Origin: Elusimicrobia bacterium HGW-Elusimicrobia-3
Lineage (GTDB): Bacteria; Elusimicrobiota; Elusimicrobia; Elusimicrobiales; UBA9959
Reading direction: 5' to 3'
Length of the DNA: 64,000 bases
NCBI GenBank assembly: GCA_002840355.1
Contig: PHAL01000009.1
Location: forward strand, 1 to 64,000
Within the stretch, counting starts at the first letter, position 1. Each line of letters begins with the position of its first letter. Position numbers and translations under genes: made by a program. The notes beneath the pieces are model-generated. The model ran no database searches and was not told where the DNA came from. It worked only from the letters and a program-made list of their open reading frames with translations. Of this stretch, positions 61,643-64,000 are shown piece by piece.

Positions 61643-64000
61643 ATGAACCAGGCGGATAACATGGCAATGGGCGAAGCTGCGGCTGAGCGCCGCCGCGGGG
61701 CATGGCTGGCCGGTGGACTCTTGTTCGCCGGGCTGTTAGCAACCGCCCTCGTTGCCTGGTATGAGAGAGCGGACGCGGATGCGGCAGCGAAAGCGGAGTT
61801 TGATTTCACCTGCAGCGAAATACGGGGCAAAATATTGTCCCGACTCAGCGCCTATGGGCAGGTTCTGCACGGCGGCGCGGCTTTTTTCGAGAGCGCGGAA
61901 GCCGTTACGCGTCCGCAATGGCGCCGCTTCGTCGAGCGCCAGGAACTTGGAACACGGTTTGCCGGTATCCAGGGCTTGGGCTTTGCGCGGCTGATTTCCC
62001 GCCGGCAGTTGGCGCAGCATGTCCTGGAGATACGCGCCGAAGGCTTCCCGGCCTACCAGGTGAGCCCGGCCGGCGAACGGGAACTGTACTCGGCGATCAT
62101 TTATCTTGAACCCTTCAGGGACCGCAATCTCCGCGCCTTCGGCTACGACATGCTTAGCGAGCCGGTGCGCCGTGAGGCCATGGAGCGGGCGCGCGACCAG
62201 GATACAGCCGCGCTGTCGGGAAAGGTAGTCCTGGTGCAGGAGACCGGCAATGAAGTGCAGGCCGGCACCCTGATGTATGTGCCGGTGTACCAGGCGGGAA
62301 TGCCTATAGCCACGGTTGCGCAGCGGCGCGCCGCCATACGGGGCTGGGTCTACAGCCCCTACCGTATGGCCGACCTTTTGCGCGGCATTCTGGGCGGGTG
62401 GGATCTGGAGAACAACGGGCGCATCCGCCTGGAAGTCTATGACGGTGAGCGGGTCGTGCCTGAAAATCTGCTCTACGACAGCCGCTCCGCCGGGGACCGG
62501 CAAACCGGCAGCGCGCCGCGGTTGAATTCGCAGGAGCAGGTTGTTTCGGCCGGCCGGCGATGGACCCTGCGCTTTACTGCTGCCGGCAGCCGCGCGGCGA
62601 CCGCGGGCTACGGCAAAGTATGGCTGGTGGCGTTCGGCGGGACGGGCGCCAGCCTGCTGCTTGCCTGGCTGCTGTTTGATCTCCTTAATGCCCGGGTAAT
62701 GGCGCGGCAGCTCAGCAATAGAGAAGAGGAATTGCGTACTATGGCCGAGGCCATGCCGCAAATCGTCTGGATAGCGCGGCCTGATGGCTGGAACATATTC
62801 TTGAACAAGCTTTGGATGGATTATACGGGTCTAACACTTGAGGAAAGCCTGGGCCACGCCTGGGTTAAAGCGGTCCATCCGGATGACCAGGGGATGGCCA
62901 TGGAGGCATGGCAGAAGGCGAGGGCTGAGCATGGCATCTACTCAATCGAAGGCCGTTTGCGCCGCGCGGATGGCGTCTACCGCTGGTGGCTTGTCCGGGC
63001 CGTACCGTTGCTGGACGCCGCCGGCAACATTCTAAAGTGGTACGGAACCTGCACGGATATCCATGACCTGAAGATGTCCCAGAAGGAACGGGAGGAGATG
63101 CAGTCCCAGCTCAATCAATCGCAGAAAATGGAAACCGTAGGCCAGCTCGCCGGAGGCGTAGCGCACGATTTTAACAATCTGCTTACCGCCATCATCGGCT
63201 ATGGCGGCTTCCTGATGAAAGATTTGGCCGAGGGTGACGCTAAAAGGGAGGACGTCAAAGAGATACTGACTGCCGCGGAGCGGGCCGCGGGGCTTACCAA
63301 GCAGCTTTTAGCCTTTAGCCGTAAACAGATTTTAAAGACAGAGACGGTGGACCTCAATTCAATTGTGTGGGGTATCGGAAAAATGTTGAGGCGCCTTATT
63401 GGCGAGGACATTAAACTTGAAACCAGGTACGCGCCGTCGCCCTGCCATGTGCAGATAGATATAGGGCAGATAGAACAGATGATCGTAAATCTTGCGGTTA
63501 ATGCGCGCGATGCCATGCCTAAAGGCGGGACACTGGTCCTGGCGACCGCGCATATGGATGCCGGCGAAGACTTTGTGTTGAAGCATCCGGCCTTTTCTCC
63601 GGGTCCCCTGGTATGTTTAACCCTTAAGGACACAGGTTGCGGGATGACTGACAATACGAAAGAACACCTGTTTGAACCCTTCTTTACCACGAAGGAAAAA
63701 GGAAGGGGTTCAGGCTTGGGGCTTTCGACTGTTTTTGGAATAGTTAAACAGAGCGGAGGGGAGATCGAGGTGGAAAGCGCGCCGGATCGCGGCACGACTT
63801 TTAATATATATCTCCCTCATTTTATAGCAACTGCAGTGAACAGGGAGGAGGCCAAGGACACCGGCGGGGACACTCTTCTCCCCGGCAGCGAAACGGTGCT
63901 GCTTGTGGAAGACGAGGAAAGCCTGCGCCGGCTTGGCGAGCGGCTGCTGCGCATGAGCGGGTATACGGTGATTTCAGCCGCTAATGGGGCAGAGGCTTTG
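61643..64000 (+). CDS. CHASE-PAS sensor histidine kinase with receiver domain (3' truncated by window)
   Basis: Open for 786 codons to the window edge, so it is missing from the ORF track. Order: helix (about residues 20-40), CHASE sensor domain (50-300, with FESAEAVTRPQWRRFV, GIQGLGFARLI and the YLEPFRDRNLRAFGYDM region), helix (325-345), PAS with PAC (360-475: MAEAMPQIVWIARPDG, DYTGLTLEE), HisKA with phospho-His in GGVAHDFNNLLTAIIGYG (about 512), HATPase (GSGLGLSTVFGIV), then a receiver beginning VLLVEDEESLRRL that continues past the window. The HDFNNLL type is common in hybrid PAS kinases. Signal unknown. Confidence 0.9.
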   Translation, partial: MNQADNMAMGEAAAERRRGAWLAGGLLFAGLLATALVAWYERADADAAAKAEFDFTCSEIRGKILSRLSAYGQVLHGGAAFFESAEAVTRPQWRRFVERQELGTRFAGIQGLGFARLISRRQLAQHVLEIRAEGFPAYQVSPAGERELYSAIIYLEPFRDRNLRAFGYDMLSEPVRREAMERARDQDTAALSGKVVLVQETGNEVQAGTLMYVPVYQAGMPIATVAQRRAAIRGWVYSPYRMADLLRGILGGWDLENNGRIRLEVYDGERVVPENLLYDSRSAGDRQTGSAPRLNSQEQVVSAGRRWTLRFTAAGSRAATAGYGKVWLVAFGGTGASLLLAWLLFDLLNARVMARQLSNREEELRTMAEAMPQIVWIARPDGWNIFLNKLWMDYTGLTLEESLGHAWVKAVHPDDQGMAMEAWQKARAEHGIYSIEGRLRRADGVYRWWLVRAVPLLDAAGNILKWYGTCTDIHDLKMSQKEREEMQSQLNQSQKMETVGQLAGGVAHDFNNLLTAIIGYGGFLMKDLAEGDAKREDVKEILTAAERAAGLTKQLLAFSRKQILKTETVDLNSIVWGIGKMLRRLIGEDIKLETRYAPSPCHVQIDIGQIEQMIVNLAVNARDAMPKGGTLVLATAHMDAGEDFVLKHPAFSPGPLVCLTLKDTGCGMTDNTKEHLFEPFFTTKEKGRGSGLGLSTVFGIVKQSGGEIEVESAPDRGTTFNIYLPHFIATAVNREEAKDTGGDTLLPGSETVLLVEDEESLRRLGERLLRMSGYTVISAANGAEAL

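Overview
The window is high-GC bacterial chromosome with no rRNA, tRNA, CRISPR array, transposase or phage module that I can see. The cell is Gram-negative: there are outer-membrane barrels with aromatic C-termini, a PorV/PorQ-type family, FecR, OmpA-type peptidoglycan binders and many signal peptides. PorV-like proteins, FlgD/type-A-like C-terminal domains on secreted FN3/Kelch proteins, very long YadA-head/tail-fibre-like repeat proteins and stand-alone motor genes together resemble uncultured Elusimicrobiota or a related Gram-negative candidate lineage. That assignment is inference, because no marker gene in the window settles it.

Layout: 0-1.5 kb, tail of an RluA pseudouridine synthase, a double-CxxC thioredoxin-fold protein and a DUF2892 membrane protein. 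1.5-4.7 kb (minus), M28 and M1 peptidases whose reading frames look like one broken or split gene. 4.8-11.2 kb, DeoB-like mutase, a DUF4015 glycoside hydrolase divergent from a type I pullulanase, a secreted coiled-coil protein and a LUD protein. 11.3-34.6 kb, a surface/secretion locus: FN3 protein (frameshifted), Ig-like protein, FecR, PorV-like, a 3152-residue repeat fibre, Kelch/FN3 protein and an outer-membrane barrel.

34.7-39.3 kb (minus) is a compact five-gene operon: a FliF-FliG-like fusion, MotA, two different MotB proteins and a TPR lipoprotein-like or periplasmic protein, with no other flagellar gene nearby. This looks like a minimal ion-driven rotor/stator machine separate from a flagellum and is the best candidate for an undescribed system. 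A second PorV-like gene diverges from it.

39.5-48.0 kb (plus) runs through ispA, dxs, a LOG-family protein and then an unusual membrane/exported version of the AmmeMemoRadiSam set (stand-alone Cys-rich domain of the radical SAM protein, exported Memo-AMMECR1 fusion), followed by a NapH-type polyferredoxin, a zinc ribbon and a TauE/DsbD-like membrane protein. 48.1-61.6 kb holds an M14 carboxypeptidase, GNAT and DUF2156 proteins, PgeF, TauE/SafE, a hybrid histidine kinase, adenine deaminase, a metallophosphoesterase, a phosphofructokinase, a small barrel and a BON protein. The window ends inside a CHASE/PAS histidine kinase.

Recurring themes: several genes have a TA-rich -10 box only 6-13 bases before the start codon and no Shine-Dalgarno sequence, suggesting leaderless transcripts; and two long genes carry single-base frame breaks. 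No stretch longer than about 300 bases lacks a gene.
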